Below, piece by piece: positions 1 to 8,730 of a DNA stretch of 64,000 nucleotides. Positions within the stretch are counted from its first letter, which is position 1. Each line of letters opens with the position of its first letter. This DNA is from JAFMJV01 sp963814315 (GTDB lineage: Bacteria > Chloroflexota > Limnocylindria > Limnocylindrales > CSP1-4). The stretch covers positions 62,001-126,000 of the forward strand of contig CAWFCG010000002.1 in assembly GCA_963814315.1 (NCBI GenBank), in the 5' to 3' direction. The notes beneath the pieces are model-generated. The model was not told the origin of the DNA. It searched no databases and was given only the letters and a program-made list of their open reading frames with translations. Both the position numbers and the translations under genes were made by a program.

Positions 1-123
1 CACACGCGACACGGTCTTGATGCTGACGCCGGCCAGCGCCGCGACGTCACGCATGGTGGCACGACGGTGCCGGGGTCCTCCGCCGCTGCCGGCTGACAAC
101 GTTGTCTGACCGATCTGTGCCAT
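1..123 (-). CDS. LacI-family transcriptional regulator, N-terminus only (cut by window edge)
   Basis: Reading leftward from an ATG at 121-123 gives 41 residues that contain a LacI-type helix-turn-helix, TMRDVAALAGVSIKTVSRV; the effector-binding part lies beyond the left edge. A second in-frame ATG at 52-54 begins MRDVAALAG. A 12-bp perfect palindrome at 95-106 lies between the two starts, so either the true start is the inner one and the palindrome is an autoregulatory operator, or the operator sits inside the first codons. The same palindrome recurs in front of the sugar importer to the right, so this protein probably represses that operon and itself. The HTH assignment is firm; the regulatory link is inferred from the shared site. 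Confidence 0.85.
   Translation of the reverse strand, partial: MAQIGQTTLSAGSGGGPRHRRATMRDVAALAGVSIKTVSRV
95..106. promoter_or_regulatory. LacI-type operator GACAACGTTGTC, regulator side
   Basis: GACAACGTTGTC is its own reverse complement and has the central CG typical of LacI-family operators. It lies about 40 bp upstream of the inner start of the LacI-family gene. An identical site is at 796-807. Confidence 0.65.
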
Positions 124-357
124 CGCGCGAACGATAGGGCATCGATCGCGCCACAACAACCCTCGTTCACGTTTCGGGAGGACAGCGACTTCGTCCACCA
201 CGTGCACCGCGAGCCTGTCACGTCGCCCTGATGGCAGCATGCTGGCTCCTGACATGGGCGCCTGGACGCTCGTCGGCGGTTGGCCTGTGGCGCGCGTCCC
301 GCGCATCCGTGACAAGGAGATCTCGCACTCCCGGACACACGATGTGACGGTGCGGCC

Positions 358-585
358 TTGACCCGCCCCAGGGGCGAGCCAGCGGAACCAGATCCTGCGG
401 TGTTCCCTCTTGACCCGCCCCGTGGGTGAGCCAAACGGAGCATGCTACCGCGGCGGCCCATGGATCTGTCGATCCATGCACCCCGTGGGTAGAACGACCA
501 ATGCTTCGTCGATCCACCCACCCGATGGGTGAGACCGCAGAGCGACGGGCGATGCTCCGTCAGATGACCCGCCCTACGGGTCAGG
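358..585. repeat. Cluster of short hairpin-forming repeats, copy set 1
   Basis: Five related units follow one another, with cores at about 358-380, 410-432, 475-498, 511-537 and 564-585. Each core has an ACCC arm and a GGGT arm around 5-9 bases; the unit at 566-582 has perfect TGACCC/GGGTCA arms. Several are linked to a CTCCGTC or CTTCGTC heptamer. The same pattern returns at 42352-42520. The stretch 124-871 between the regulator and the importer has no convincing gene: it holds this cluster, the second operator and the importer's ribosome site. Confidence 0.6.
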
Positions 586-794
586 CCGAGGGCCCTTGGG
601 TCTACCGCTACCACTGCCGCTCGTCGAGCAGCCTCTCGACCCATCGATGGGCGAGGATGAAGCAGCACGATGCCGGGCCGTCCCGGTCGATGGCCGCTCT
701 CGAACCCACCGATCCGAGCGTGACAAAGCCGCTGTTCCTCGACAAACGACCCTCGCCACGGTTGACATCACAGTCGCCCCAGGACTACCGTGCA

Positions 795-808
795 CGACAA
801 CGTTGTCG
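795..808. promoter_or_regulatory. LacI-type operator CGACAACGTTGTCG, importer side
   Basis: A perfect 14-bp palindrome contains the same 12-bp core as the site at 95-106. It lies 63 bp upstream of the ATG of the sugar-binding protein. A further half-site (CGACAACG) follows at 810-817. This is where a LacI-family repressor would block an importer promoter. Confidence 0.7.
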
Positions 809-871
809 GACGACAACGGGAGGAGGCTGTCACCCAGGCAGTCGGAGGAAACAAGGAGGCTCGCTCAAGCG

Positions 872-1945
872 ATGACCCTTTCCCGTAGCCGCTTCACGCG
901 GCTGACCGTGATCGCCGCGACCGTGGCGCTGACCGCCGGGGCGCTCGGCACTGCTGCCGTGGTAGCCCAGGACGAAGAGCTCGACGGCACCGGCGTCGAC
1001 ATCGAGCTGGTCGTCAAGGAAAACATCAACCCCTTCTGGGTGTGGATGATCGATGGCGCGACCGCCCGTGCCGAGGAGCTCGGCGCCACCCTGCACGCCT
1101 GCTGGGGCGTCCAGGATCCCGACCCTGAAGGCCAGACCGAGTGCATCGAGAACGCCATCTCGCGCGGTGCCACCACCATCCTGATCGCGCCGGCCAATGC
1201 AGGCGTCACGCCGGCCATCGAGCAAGCTCGTGAAAACGGCCTGATGGTCATCGCACTCGACACCAAGACCGATCCCGCGGATGCGGTGGACGTCACTTTC
1301 GCCACGGACAACTTCGAAGCCGGACTGCTGATCGGCCAGTGGGCCGCAGCCAAGATGGGCGAGGCCACCGCGGACGCCAGCATCGGCCTCATCAACATCG
1401 ACCCATCACAGCCGGTCGTCGGTGTGCAGCGTAACCAGGGCTTCATGCAGGGCTTTGGCATCGACACCGTGGATATCAACAAGTGGGGCGACGAGACGGA
1501 TTCCCGTATCGCCGGTCAGGAAGTCGGTCACGGCAACCAGGAGGGCGGCCTCCAGGCGATGGAGCTGCTGCTCCAGGCCAACCCCGACATCAACGTCGTG
1601 TACACCATCAACGAGCCCACCGCGGCTGGCGCCATGCAGGCGCTCGAGGCTGCTGGCAAGACCACCGATGACGTCCTCATGGTCTCGGTCGACGGCGGTT
1701 GCGCCGGCGTGACCGATGTCCAGAACGGCATCATCGACGCCACGTCGATGCAGTTCCCGTCCAAGATGGCGTCACTCGGCGTGGAGGCGGCCATCCGCTA
1801 CGCGCAGGACGGCACCATCCCCGCGCCCACCGAAGGCCTGGACATCTTCAACACGGGCGTCCAGCTCATCACCGACGATCCGCAGGAAGGCGTGCCTTCG
1901 ATCACGTCCGCTGAGGGTCTTGAGATCTGCTGGGGCTCCGCGTAG
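872..1945 (+). CDS. frcB: Sugar ABC transporter substrate-binding protein, fructose/ribose type (FrcB-like)
   Basis: This 357-aa protein is secreted and binds sugar for the importer encoded next. Residues 1-32 form a Sec signal peptide ending near VVAQDEE, followed by a periplasmic-binding fold of the RbsB/FrcB type (NINPFWVWMIDGA near the start of the mature part, TINEPTAAGAMQALE in the second lobe, SVDGGCAGV later). The open frame runs upstream to 596, but the ATG at 872 is chosen because AAGGAGG is at 853-859 and the signal peptide begins there. A strong hairpin follows the gene. The name Frc rests mainly on the partner ATPase; the substrate could be another sugar. Confidence 0.85.
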   Translation: MTLSRSRFTRLTVIAATVALTAGALGTAAVVAQDEELDGTGVDIELVVKENINPFWVWMIDGATARAEELGATLHACWGVQDPDPEGQTECIENAISRGATTILIAPANAGVTPAIEQARENGLMVIALDTKTDPADAVDVTFATDNFEAGLLIGQWAAAKMGEATADASIGLINIDPSQPVVGVQRNQGFMQGFGIDTVDINKWGDETDSRIAGQEVGHGNQEGGLQAMELLLQANPDINVVYTINEPTAAGAMQALEAAGKTTDDVLMVSVDGGCAGVTDVQNGIIDATSMQFPSKMASLGVEAAIRYAQDGTIPAPTEGLDIFNTGVQLITDDPQEGVPSITSAEGLEICWGSA

Positions 1946-1965
1946 TCATCGTCTAGCAAGGACCG

Positions 1966-1991
1966 ACGGGGTGGCCGCACGGCCACCCCGT
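1966..1991 (+). terminator. Intercistronic hairpin after the sugar-binding protein gene
   Basis: Arms ACGGGGTGGCC (1966-1976) and GGCCACCCCGT (1981-1991) pair perfectly over 11 bp with a GCAC loop, followed by T-rich sequence. Its place between the binding-protein and permease genes suggests partial termination, so that binding protein is made in excess. Confidence 0.8.
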
Positions 1992-2064
1992 TCGTTTATC
2001 TATCATTGGCGCCCATGGGGGCCAATCGTGGACCCCAGCAGGGGTAGCACATGAGGGGCACGTC

Positions 2065-3156
2065 TTGAGCGGACCGCAGCCCGAGCATCGTGGCCAGGAC
2101 CACGCTGCTGCCGAGGCGACCGCCGCCGCGGTCTCCGGTGAGATCCTCGAACAAGAGCGACAGCAGCTGACCGCGATGCAGCGCGTCCAGCGTGTCCTAC
2201 ATCGCTACCAGGCGTTGGCCCCGCTGGTCTTCCTGGGCCTCATGTTGGTCATCTTCTCGTTCATGTCGGATCGGTTCCTGCAGCCGTTCAACATGAGTTT
2301 GATCATCCAGCAGGTCACCGTCGTGGGTACGCTGGCCATCGGCCAGACCATCATCATCCTGACGGCCGGCATCGATCTGTCGGTGGGCGCCATCACCGTA
2401 TTCGTGTCGGTCATCATGGCCAAGCTGTCGGCCGAATTCGGCGTACCCGGCATCGCGGCCCTGCTTGTCGGCTTCGGCGTGGGCACCGGCTGCGGCCTGC
2501 TCAACGGCCTGCTCATCACCCGCCTGCGGCTGCCACCGTTCATCGTCACGCTGGGCACGCTGAGCATCTTCTTCGCGCTGAACCTGTACGTCTCGGCGTC
2601 CACCACCATCCGCGGCCGCGATATGGATTGGCTGCTGACCACCACCGCCGGCAAGCAGGGCACCGTCATGCTGCCCCTCGTCGACACGCCCATCCCGCTG
2701 GCGTCGCTGGGCATGTTGTTGATGTACGGCGTCATGACGTATGTCCTCCGGTACACCGCCTGGGGGCGTCACATCTACGCCACCGGCGACGACCCCGAAG
2801 CCTCGCGACTCACCGGTATCCGGGTGGATCGCGTGCTCGTCTCGGTCTATGCGGTGGCCGGCCTCATCTATGGCATCGGCGCCTGGTTCCTCATCGGTCG
2901 CGTCGGAGCGGCCAGCCCGCAGGTCGGCCTGAGCTACAACCTCGATACCATCACCGCCGTCGTCATCGGCGGCACCAGCCTGTTCGGTGGCCGAGGCGTG
3001 GTCTTCGGCACGCTGCTGGGCGCCATCATCGTGGGCATGGCTCGCAACGGCTTGAGCCTGGCCGGCCTTGACCCACTCTGGCAGGACTTCACCGTGGGCG
3101 TGCTAGTCATCGCCGCGGTCACACTCGACCAGTGGATCCGGAGGGTGAGCGCATGA
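2065..3156 (+). CDS. frcC: Sugar ABC transporter permease (FrcC/RbsC type)
   Basis: A 363-aa inner-membrane permease of the branched-chain/ribose class (BPD_transp_2). A hydrophilic tail of about 45 residues is followed by some 8-10 membrane segments; GQTIIILTAGIDLSVGAITV is the conserved region typical of RbsC-like permeases, and VVIGGTSLFGGRG is the late loop that contacts the ATPase. The start is a TTG at 2065 with GAGGGG just upstream; the ATG at 2051 is out of frame and runs into a stop. The stop overlaps the next start by 4 bp (ATGA), so translation is coupled to the ATPase gene. Confidence 0.88.
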   Translation: MSGPQPEHRGQDHAAAEATAAAVSGEILEQERQQLTAMQRVQRVLHRYQALAPLVFLGLMLVIFSFMSDRFLQPFNMSLIIQQVTVVGTLAIGQTIIILTAGIDLSVGAITVFVSVIMAKLSAEFGVPGIAALLVGFGVGTGCGLLNGLLITRLRLPPFIVTLGTLSIFFALNLYVSASTTIRGRDMDWLLTTTAGKQGTVMLPLVDTPIPLASLGMLLMYGVMTYVLRYTAWGRHIYATGDDPEASRLTGIRVDRVLVSVYAVAGLIYGIGAWFLIGRVGAASPQVGLSYNLDTITAVVIGGTSLFGGRGVVFGTLLGAIIVGMARNGLSLAGLDPLWQDFTVGVLVIAAVTLDQWIRRVSA

Positions 3157-3980
3157 CCGCTCCGACGACCATGCCACGACCGGCCCTTCAGGCCAGGGGT
3201 CTGGTCAAGAACTACGGCCGCGTCGTGGCCCTCGACCATGCCGACCTCGAGCTCTACCCAGGCGAGGTGCTGGGCGTCATCGGTGACAACGGCGCCGGCA
3301 AGTCGACCCTCATCAAGTGCTTCAGTGGCGCGGTCATCCCCGACCATGGTGAGATCTATATCGACGGTGAGCAGGTCCACCTGCACACCCCTAACGACTC
3401 CATGGCGGCCGGCATCGAGACGGTCTACCAGACGCTCGCGGTGTGCCCCGCGCTGGACATCGGCACCAACCTCTTCCTTGGGCGCGAGCGCCGTAAGCCA
3501 GGCATCCTGGGATCGGTCTTCCGCATGCTGGACCTGAGCGGTATGCGAGAAGCCGCCCGGAAGGAGATGTCCGAGTTGGGACTCCTCACCATCCAGGACA
3601 TGAGTCAGGCCGTGGAGACGCTCTCTGGCGGCCAGCGGCAGGGCGTGGCCGTGGCCCGTGCGGCGGCCTTCGGCCAACGCGTCATCATCATGGACGAGCC
3701 TACCGCGGCCCTTGGCGTCAAGGAGTCGCGCAAGGTGCTGCAACTCATCAAGGACGTCCGCGACCGGGGCATCCCCGTCATCCTCATCAGTCACAACATG
3801 CCACACGTCTTCGAGGTCGCCGATCGCATCCACATCCACCGTCTGGGGCGACGCGCCGCGGTCGTCACGCCGCAATCGCACTCGATGTCGGAAGCGGTGG
3901 CCATCATGACCGGTGCCGTCGAGGTCGACATGACCGACGAGGAGATGGCCCAGCCGGCCCCAGCACGTACCGTTGCCTAA
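3153..3980 (+). CDS. frcA: Sugar ABC transporter ATP-binding protein (FrcA type)
   Basis: A 275-aa single-domain ATPase that powers the importer. Walker A is GDNGAGKST, the signature is LSGGQRQGVAVARA, and Walker B is VIIMDEPTAALG. Unlike RbsA or XylG it has one nucleotide-binding domain, as in rhizobial FrcA, and the stretch VKESRKVLQLI through ISHNMPHVFEVADRIHIHRL is recalled as very FrcA-like; this is the main reason to favour fructose. The ATG at 3153 has GGAGGG at 3140-3145 and overlaps the permease stop. Confidence 0.88.
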   Translation: MTAPTTMPRPALQARGLVKNYGRVVALDHADLELYPGEVLGVIGDNGAGKSTLIKCFSGAVIPDHGEIYIDGEQVHLHTPNDSMAAGIETVYQTLAVCPALDIGTNLFLGRERRKPGILGSVFRMLDLSGMREAARKEMSELGLLTIQDMSQAVETLSGGQRQGVAVARAAAFGQRVIIMDEPTAALGVKESRKVLQLIKDVRDRGIPVILISHNMPHVFEVADRIHIHRLGRRAAVVTPQSHSMSEAVAIMTGAVEVDMTDEEMAQPAPARTVA

Positions 3981-3986
3981 CGTCCG

Positions 3987-5021
3987 TTGGTCGCACGGCG
4001 ATCGGTGAGCACGCCGCGTCGTCGACTCGACCGCAAGCTGGACCGCATCGCCGCTGGTCGATACGGGCCCGATGACTTCGTGCTCGCGGACGCCAAGGAT
4101 GCCGACATGGCCTTCGGCGTCACCTCAGCTGGGCCCGTTACGACCGTTCCAGCGGCCATGGACGCGACCGTTGGCGCAGGCATCTATCGCTCGCGTGAGG
4201 AATACCTGGGCTCGATGCGAACCCTCGTCGGCCACGGGCTTCTGGATGTCTTGCTCACGTCAGCCGCCAATGGGGAGCGGCTGGCCAAGGTCGGCTCACT
4301 GGACGAGGACGACATCACGCTCGCCGTCCGCGCCAACGACACGACCGACATCTGGCTCGCCCGCGGCAGCGCCTACAGGGAGCTGCCCTCGCGGCCATTC
4401 CGCACGGTCGACCTTGCGGCGATCGCACCATTCTGCGATCTCGTCCTGTACTCGGTGACCTTCAACAATGACCTGGAGCTCGACTTGGCCACGCTCGAAG
4501 CCTACCGGGTCTTCCGCCTGGAGGCAGCTCAACTTGGGATCCGGCACTTCCTGGAGGTGTTCAACCCAAACGCGCCCGTCGGTCTTGAGCCGGTGCAGAT
4601 CGGCCCCTTCGTCAACGACTCCATCGTGCGCACATTGGCCGGCGTGACCGAGTCTGGGCGGCCGCTCTTCCTGAAGGTGGCCTACAACGGCGCCGATGCC
4701 CTGGCCGAGCTGGTGGAGCACGATCCCTCCCTCGTCGTTGGCATCCTCGGCGGAGCGGCCGGGACGACTCGGGACACCTTCGAGCTGCTACAGCGCGTCC
4801 ATTCGCTGGGAGCGCGCGTCGCGCTCTTCGGTCGCAAGATCAAGCAGGCCGAGTCACAGCTCGAACTCGTGAAGCTGATGCCACGCGTGCTTCGTGGCGA
4901 GCTCACCCCCGCGAACGCGGTCCGCGCCTACCACGAGGCACTCGCGCAAGCCGACCTCGCCCCGGTGCGTCGTCTCGAAGCGGACATGGCCATCACCGAT
5001 GCGGTGCTTCTCTCGGAGTAG
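3987..5021 (+). CDS. Aldolase-like TIM-barrel protein of the sugar operon
   Basis: A 344-aa soluble protein starting 6 bp after the ATPase gene, so probably the last gene of the importer operon. Its layout looks like a class I aldolase barrel (DhnA/LacD/LsrF group): PLFLKVAYNGADAL near residue 225 could carry a Schiff-base lysine, followed by VVGILGGAAGTT and a late GARVALFGRKI strand, with a C-terminal helix pair like LacD. It may cleave the phosphorylated product of the imported sugar. The start is either TTG 3987 or the in-frame GTG 4005. Family placement is by remembered pattern and is moderate; the substrate is unknown. Confidence 0.6.
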   Translation: MVARRSVSTPRRRLDRKLDRIAAGRYGPDDFVLADAKDADMAFGVTSAGPVTTVPAAMDATVGAGIYRSREEYLGSMRTLVGHGLLDVLLTSAANGERLAKVGSLDEDDITLAVRANDTTDIWLARGSAYRELPSRPFRTVDLAAIAPFCDLVLYSVTFNNDLELDLATLEAYRVFRLEAAQLGIRHFLEVFNPNAPVGLEPVQIGPFVNDSIVRTLAGVTESGRPLFLKVAYNGADALAELVEHDPSLVVGILGGAAGTTRDTFELLQRVHSLGARVALFGRKIKQAESQLELVKLMPRVLRGELTPANAVRAYHEALAQADLAPVRRLEADMAITDAVLLSE

Positions 5022-5026
5022 TGCTC

Positions 5027-5620
5027 TTACACGTGCTTCCCGCGAGTCCAGCCCTTGTCGCCGAGGGCCGCTTCAGCCACCGCTGCGGATGACTCCTCCA
5101 GCGGGGTCGCGAGCGAGTCGTTCCAGCGATTGAGGAAGCCGTAGAGCGAGACGGCCGCGAGGATCTCGACGATCTGGCCCTCATCCCAGTGCTGTCGCAG
5201 CCGCTCGAAATCGGCGTCGGTGACGAGGTTTGGCACCGATGCCGCGTGCACCGCGAAGTCCAGCGCAGTCCGTTCCGCCTCGCTGAAGAGCTCGCTGGTC
5301 TGGTACTCCCAGACCGCCTCCAGGCGCTCCTGTGCGGCACCGGCTCGACCGGCCCCCTGCAGTGCATGTGCCTGGCAGTACTGGCAGCCGTGGGTGCGGC
5401 TGGCGACATGGGCCACGAGGTTCTTCAGCTCTGCCGGCACAGTGCCCGCTGCCGGATCCAGCACCGCCCGACGGAGCGCGATGAAGCCCTGTACGATCTC
5501 CGGCCGCCGAGCCATGATGCGCAACCCATTGGGCACGAAGCCGAGGGTGCGCTGGTAGGTCTGTTCCACCGCTTCGAGCCCCTCGACCCGGTCGAGGGAC
5601 AAAGGTTCGAGTCGGGTCAT
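5027..5620 (-). CDS. Carboxymuconolactone decarboxylase / AhpD-family protein
   Basis: A 197-aa protein of the CMD/AhpD helical family, often annotated as alkylhydroperoxidase-like. The redox pair with its proton relay is visible as HGCQYCQAHA (CxxC followed by His), and the N-terminal block RTLGFVPNGLRIMARRPEI is typical of peroxidase-related CMD proteins. It probably acts in the cytoplasm in peroxide defence, though many family members have no known substrate. The ATG at 5620 is preceded by GGAGG at suitable distance. It converges on the aldolase-like gene with a 5-bp gap. Confidence 0.85.
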   Translation of the reverse strand: MTRLEPLSLDRVEGLEAVEQTYQRTLGFVPNGLRIMARRPEIVQGFIALRRAVLDPAAGTVPAELKNLVAHVASRTHGCQYCQAHALQGAGRAGAAQERLEAVWEYQTSELFSEAERTALDFAVHAASVPNLVTDADFERLRQHWDEGQIVEILAAVSLYGFLNRWNDSLATPLEESSAAVAEAALGDKGWTRGKHV

Positions 5621-5785
5621 GCTTGGTCCTCCGCGTGCGATGTACGTACCGATAGGTAGCCGATCGACGGTCGTTCGCCGTACGGTAGCCGACTCGCGGC
5701 TGGGCGGCAGCCCTGTGCTCGGCTACCCGACGCGTGATGGGCTCACCGCTCGACGTAGGCCTTTGGCAATAGCGGCCAGGGGCCC

Positions 5786-6097
5786 ATGCCACGCCCCGTG
5801 CGGAACTGGGTCGAGCCTGATCCGGTGCCCTTCGAGCGGCTGTCGGCGATGGCTGAGCTGATGCGTGCAGGCCTCGATGACCGCGGCCAGCTACGCCGCG
5901 AGCAGGGCGAGCTACTGCGCGACTACATCGAGCTCGTCGAGCGGCTGGCGCGCATCGCGACCGACGAGTTGGCAGGGGAGCCCATCTCCGAGGAGGACAA
6001 CGACTGGCTGCGCTGGACCGACGAGCAGACTGGCACGTACGGCGTGATGAACGTGGTCGCCGGCCGAGGGGACCTGGCGCTGCTGTACCGCCACTGA
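5786..6097 (+). CDS. Small protein resembling the C-terminal part of DUF3160 proteins
   Basis: A 103-aa open frame. Residues 8-75 (EPDPVPFERLSAMAELMRAG, then IELVERLARIATDELAGEPI and ISEEDNDWLRW) resemble the helical segment near the end of much larger secreted DUF3160 proteins. The larger N-terminal part is not in any nearby frame, and the usual C-terminal sheet region is missing. It is therefore either a free-standing small protein or, more likely, a relic of a longer gene. No clear ribosome site is seen. Confidence 0.45.
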   Translation: MPRPVRNWVEPDPVPFERLSAMAELMRAGLDDRGQLRREQGELLRDYIELVERLARIATDELAGEPISEEDNDWLRWTDEQTGTYGVMNVVAGRGDLALLYRH

Positions 6098-6225
6098 TCG
6101 TGGGCTCGACTGGCTGACGCTGGCTCTCCGCCCGCTCGTGTACCCCTGCGCCCGGAGGCGGTCACGCTCTATCCATCCATGCCGGATATGCTGCGCATCC
6201 CCACCCGACGCTACAGGAGATCGCC

Positions 6226-6981
6226 GTGAGCAAGGTCCGAGTCATCCCCATCGATCACCCTCGCAGCCGGCACCTGCTGCCCGCCGCGGCCCTGGCTCTG
6301 GCTGCCGCGTTGGCGTTGGGCACGGCTGTGGCGCAGGCGCAGGAGACCGCCGCACCCGCGAGCGAACAGCCCGCGGCAGCGGACATCGATGGCACCTGGA
6401 CCATCGACAGCGAGATCGGCGACTTCGCCGACTTCAGCAGCTCCTGGGTGGGGTTCCGGGTGGCCGAGGTGCTCGATCCCGGCGGTTCGGTCGATGCCGT
6501 GGGACGGACGCCCGCGGTGAGTGGCCAGTTGGAGGCGGTCGGATCGGTCATCGAGAGCGTGACCATCGAGGCCGATCTCAGTGCCATCATCAGCGATCGA
6601 CCGCGCCGTGATGACGCCATCCAGCGCGCGCTCGGCACCGGCCAGTTCCCGACCGCGACGTTCTCTTCGAGTGGTCCCGTGGACCTTGGCGCGGTGCCGG
6701 TCGATGGCGAACCCTTCACAGCGTCGATGCCCGGCAGCCTCACCATCCGCGACGTCAGCCAGGTTGTGACGCTCGAGCTGACCGGTCAGCGCGTCGGTGA
6801 TGTGGTCGTGGTGGTGGGCACGCTGCCGGTGGACTTCACCTCCTACGGCGTGACCATGCCGAGCGCGCCTATCGTCGTGTCCGTCGCGGGCAACGGTGAT
6901 CTCGAGTGGCAGCTCTTCCTCCAGCGTGATGCAGCCACGGCCGATGCATCCCCGAGCATGGACCCCGCCAGCGCCGAGTAG
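6226..6981 (+). CDS. YceI-like secreted protein
   Basis: A 251-aa exported protein. The start is GTG 6226 with AGGAGA ending about 9 bp upstream. Residues 16-38 form a signal peptide cleaved near AVAQAQE. The mature part shows YceI/lipocalin-like features: TWTIDSEIGDFADFSSSWVG, a repeated beta pattern, the block GTGQFPTATFSSSG, and a closing FTSYGVTMPSAPIVVSVAG. YceI proteins bind long isoprenoid or amphiphilic ligands in the periplasm; the ligand here is unknown. It is a stand-alone gene. Confidence 0.8.
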   Translation: MSKVRVIPIDHPRSRHLLPAAALALAAALALGTAVAQAQETAAPASEQPAAADIDGTWTIDSEIGDFADFSSSWVGFRVAEVLDPGGSVDAVGRTPAVSGQLEAVGSVIESVTIEADLSAIISDRPRRDDAIQRALGTGQFPTATFSSSGPVDLGAVPVDGEPFTASMPGSLTIRDVSQVVTLELTGQRVGDVVVVVGTLPVDFTSYGVTMPSAPIVVSVAGNGDLEWQLFLQRDAATADASPSMDPASAE

Positions 6982-7339
6982 ACGCTGCGCCTGTGTGCTG
7001 CCAGGCGAGCAGTTGACCACCTGCTCCACTGGGGTGCCAACGACCGCGTGTGACCCCTCCCTGTACTCGTTGGTGCGGCCGTAGAACGTCGCGTTGTGCA
7101 CCCCGTCGGGCGCTTATGTCTGGGTGATCAGCTCCGGCTCCCTGAACCAGGCGCGCGCTGGTGCGGGGCGTTGCGCGATGCACCGCGTCTCGCCTTGATG
7201 TCGGTGGCGTCGCACCGATAGCGTCGCCTGTACCGTCCAGTTGCATCGAGGCCGGCTCGGAGGCTCCGTCCATGTCGCGGGACCTTCGGCACTTGCCGCT
7301 CGCGCCGGGGTCCATGGAGGCTATAGAGCGGAGGTTGAC
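6982..7339. other. 358-bp gap without a recognised gene
   Basis: Between the YceI-like gene and the SGNH hydrolase the frames on both strands are open for modest lengths, but none gives a protein pattern I recognise. No repeat, hairpin or RNA gene stands out. The last part holds the GCGGAGG ribosome site (7328-7334) of the next gene. Confidence 0.4.
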
Positions 7340-8221
7340 ATGCGTGGCCTGATCGCTTTGGCACTCCTGCTCGTGGTGGCCTCACCGGCTGCTGCGGCGG
7401 ACCCCGTCGTCAAGTCCCCTGGGGACACGAGCTGGTATCTCGCCTTGGGGGACTCACTTGCCGCCGGCTATCAGCCCATCGGTGACCCCGACGACGACCA
7501 CCGGACGCGGGCCAGCTATCCGGACCAGCTATGGCTGATGGCCCGTGGGCAGTTCCCCGACCTCCAGCTGGAAAACCTGGCCTGCCCGGGCTCCGACACC
7601 GAACGCATCCGCGAGGACTATCCGCGCTGTTCCTATCCCCACGGCAGCCAGCTCGACGAGGCGCTGGCCTTCATCGACGCCCATCGCGATGAGCTGGCCT
7701 TCATCACCATCGACATCGGCTTCAACGATTTCCCCTGCGATGACAGCCCGCTCTGCGTTTTCGCCGGCATCGACAACATCAAGCGTCGCCTGCCGTCCAT
7801 CCTCGACGAGCTGCGAGCAGCTGCACCGCACACGCCCATCGTGGGCATGAACATCTACGACCCCTTCCTGACGCTCTGGTTCGATGAGTCCACGCGCGTG
7901 ACCGCGGGCCAGTCGGTGGTGGCGATCCAGATGGTGAACGAGGCGCTCGCGGAGGCCTACCGGGCTGCCGGTATCCCGGTCGCAGACGTTGCGGCTGCGT
8001 TCGACATCGACGACTGGGACACGCGGGTGTCCATGGGCGGGCTCGGCGAGGTGCCGCGGAACTTGGCGCTGCTATGCGAACGCACGTGGCTTTGTGACCC
8101 GCCACCGTCGGGGCCTGATCGCCATGCCAACGTCCTGGGATACCGGGTCATGGCGGAGGCGTTCGCCCGCGAGCTGGGCCTCGATCCGGTCGGCGTGGAG
8201 CTGCCGGAAGGGTCCAGCTAG
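7340..8221 (+). CDS. Secreted SGNH/GDSL-family hydrolase
   Basis: A 293-aa exported esterase/lipase-like enzyme. The ATG at 7340 has GCGGAGG upstream; residues 1-20 are a signal peptide ending ASPAAAADP. Block I is YLALGDSLAAGYQP with the nucleophile Ser, block III is IDIGFNDFPC with its Asn, and block V is DRHANVLGYRVMAEA with the catalytic His. Six cysteines suggest disulfides outside the membrane. The substrate (lipid, acetylated glycan or other ester) cannot be told. The stop overlaps, on the other strand, the end of the frameshifted gene to the right. Confidence 0.85.
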   Translation: MRGLIALALLLVVASPAAAADPVVKSPGDTSWYLALGDSLAAGYQPIGDPDDDHRTRASYPDQLWLMARGQFPDLQLENLACPGSDTERIREDYPRCSYPHGSQLDEALAFIDAHRDELAFITIDIGFNDFPCDDSPLCVFAGIDNIKRRLPSILDELRAAAPHTPIVGMNIYDPFLTLWFDESTRVTAGQSVVAIQMVNEALAEAYRAAGIPVADVAAAFDIDDWDTRVSMGGLGEVPRNLALLCERTWLCDPPPSGPDRHANVLGYRVMAEAFARELGLDPVGVELPEGSS

Positions 8222-8522
8222 CGGCCCACGTCCCGGGTCGAGATCCGGGTACTGCCGAGACGGGTCATCACGTCGATGCTCAGCTTGGGCGCAGTCGCCG
8301 GCAGGTCGAGCTTGGCGCCGCCCAGGAGCACGCCATCTCGGCGCGCCTCAGGCCGCCTGAGCGACTGGTGAACGTGGTGCCGTCCATGATGACGACGCGT
8401 CGGAACTCGTCACTGACCTGGCCGCCTTCGTTGCGCCGCCGCGCCACGAAGATGCCCGTGATCTTGGTGCTGACAACTGTGCCGATGGCAAACAGCAGCA
8501 TCAGCTTCAGCAGCGAGCGCAA
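8218..8522 (-). pseudogene. Small membrane-anchored protein gene with an apparent frameshift
   Basis: From a TTG at 8520-8522 with a good GGAGG site, the frame reads SLLKLMLLFAIGTVV (one membrane segment), then VSDEFRRVVIMDGTTFTSRS up to about 8342. There the sensible reading jumps frame: the next frame continues DGVLLGGAKLDLPATAPKLS, then STRISTRDVGR and a stop at 8218-8220. Staying in the first frame gives a poor tail ending near 8280. The beta-rich tail with GGAKLDL resembles cell-wall-response type sheet domains, but I do not recognise the family. A one-base indel in the gene or in the sequence would explain it. Confidence 0.55.
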
Positions 8523-8730
8523 GACGTTCCTCCTCGTTGGCCCGATCAGGCCGGACGTGCGGCGTTGGGCCCACGACAGCAAATGTCCCAGACTCGGACA
8601 TCCGGCCAACCGTACGGCGCACGCGGGCTCAACGGCACTATCTCAGCGGCTCGCACCTCGTCAATCCTGAACCTGGCCGCGTCCGCGCGGTGATTGCGGG
8701 CGCCCGAATGCAACATGCAGGAGAGTGACC

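Noticed and set aside
124..871. Several 80-150 aa frames in the left intergenic region
   Set aside because: They run through the hairpin repeat cluster and the operator, disagree with each other, and have no family features.
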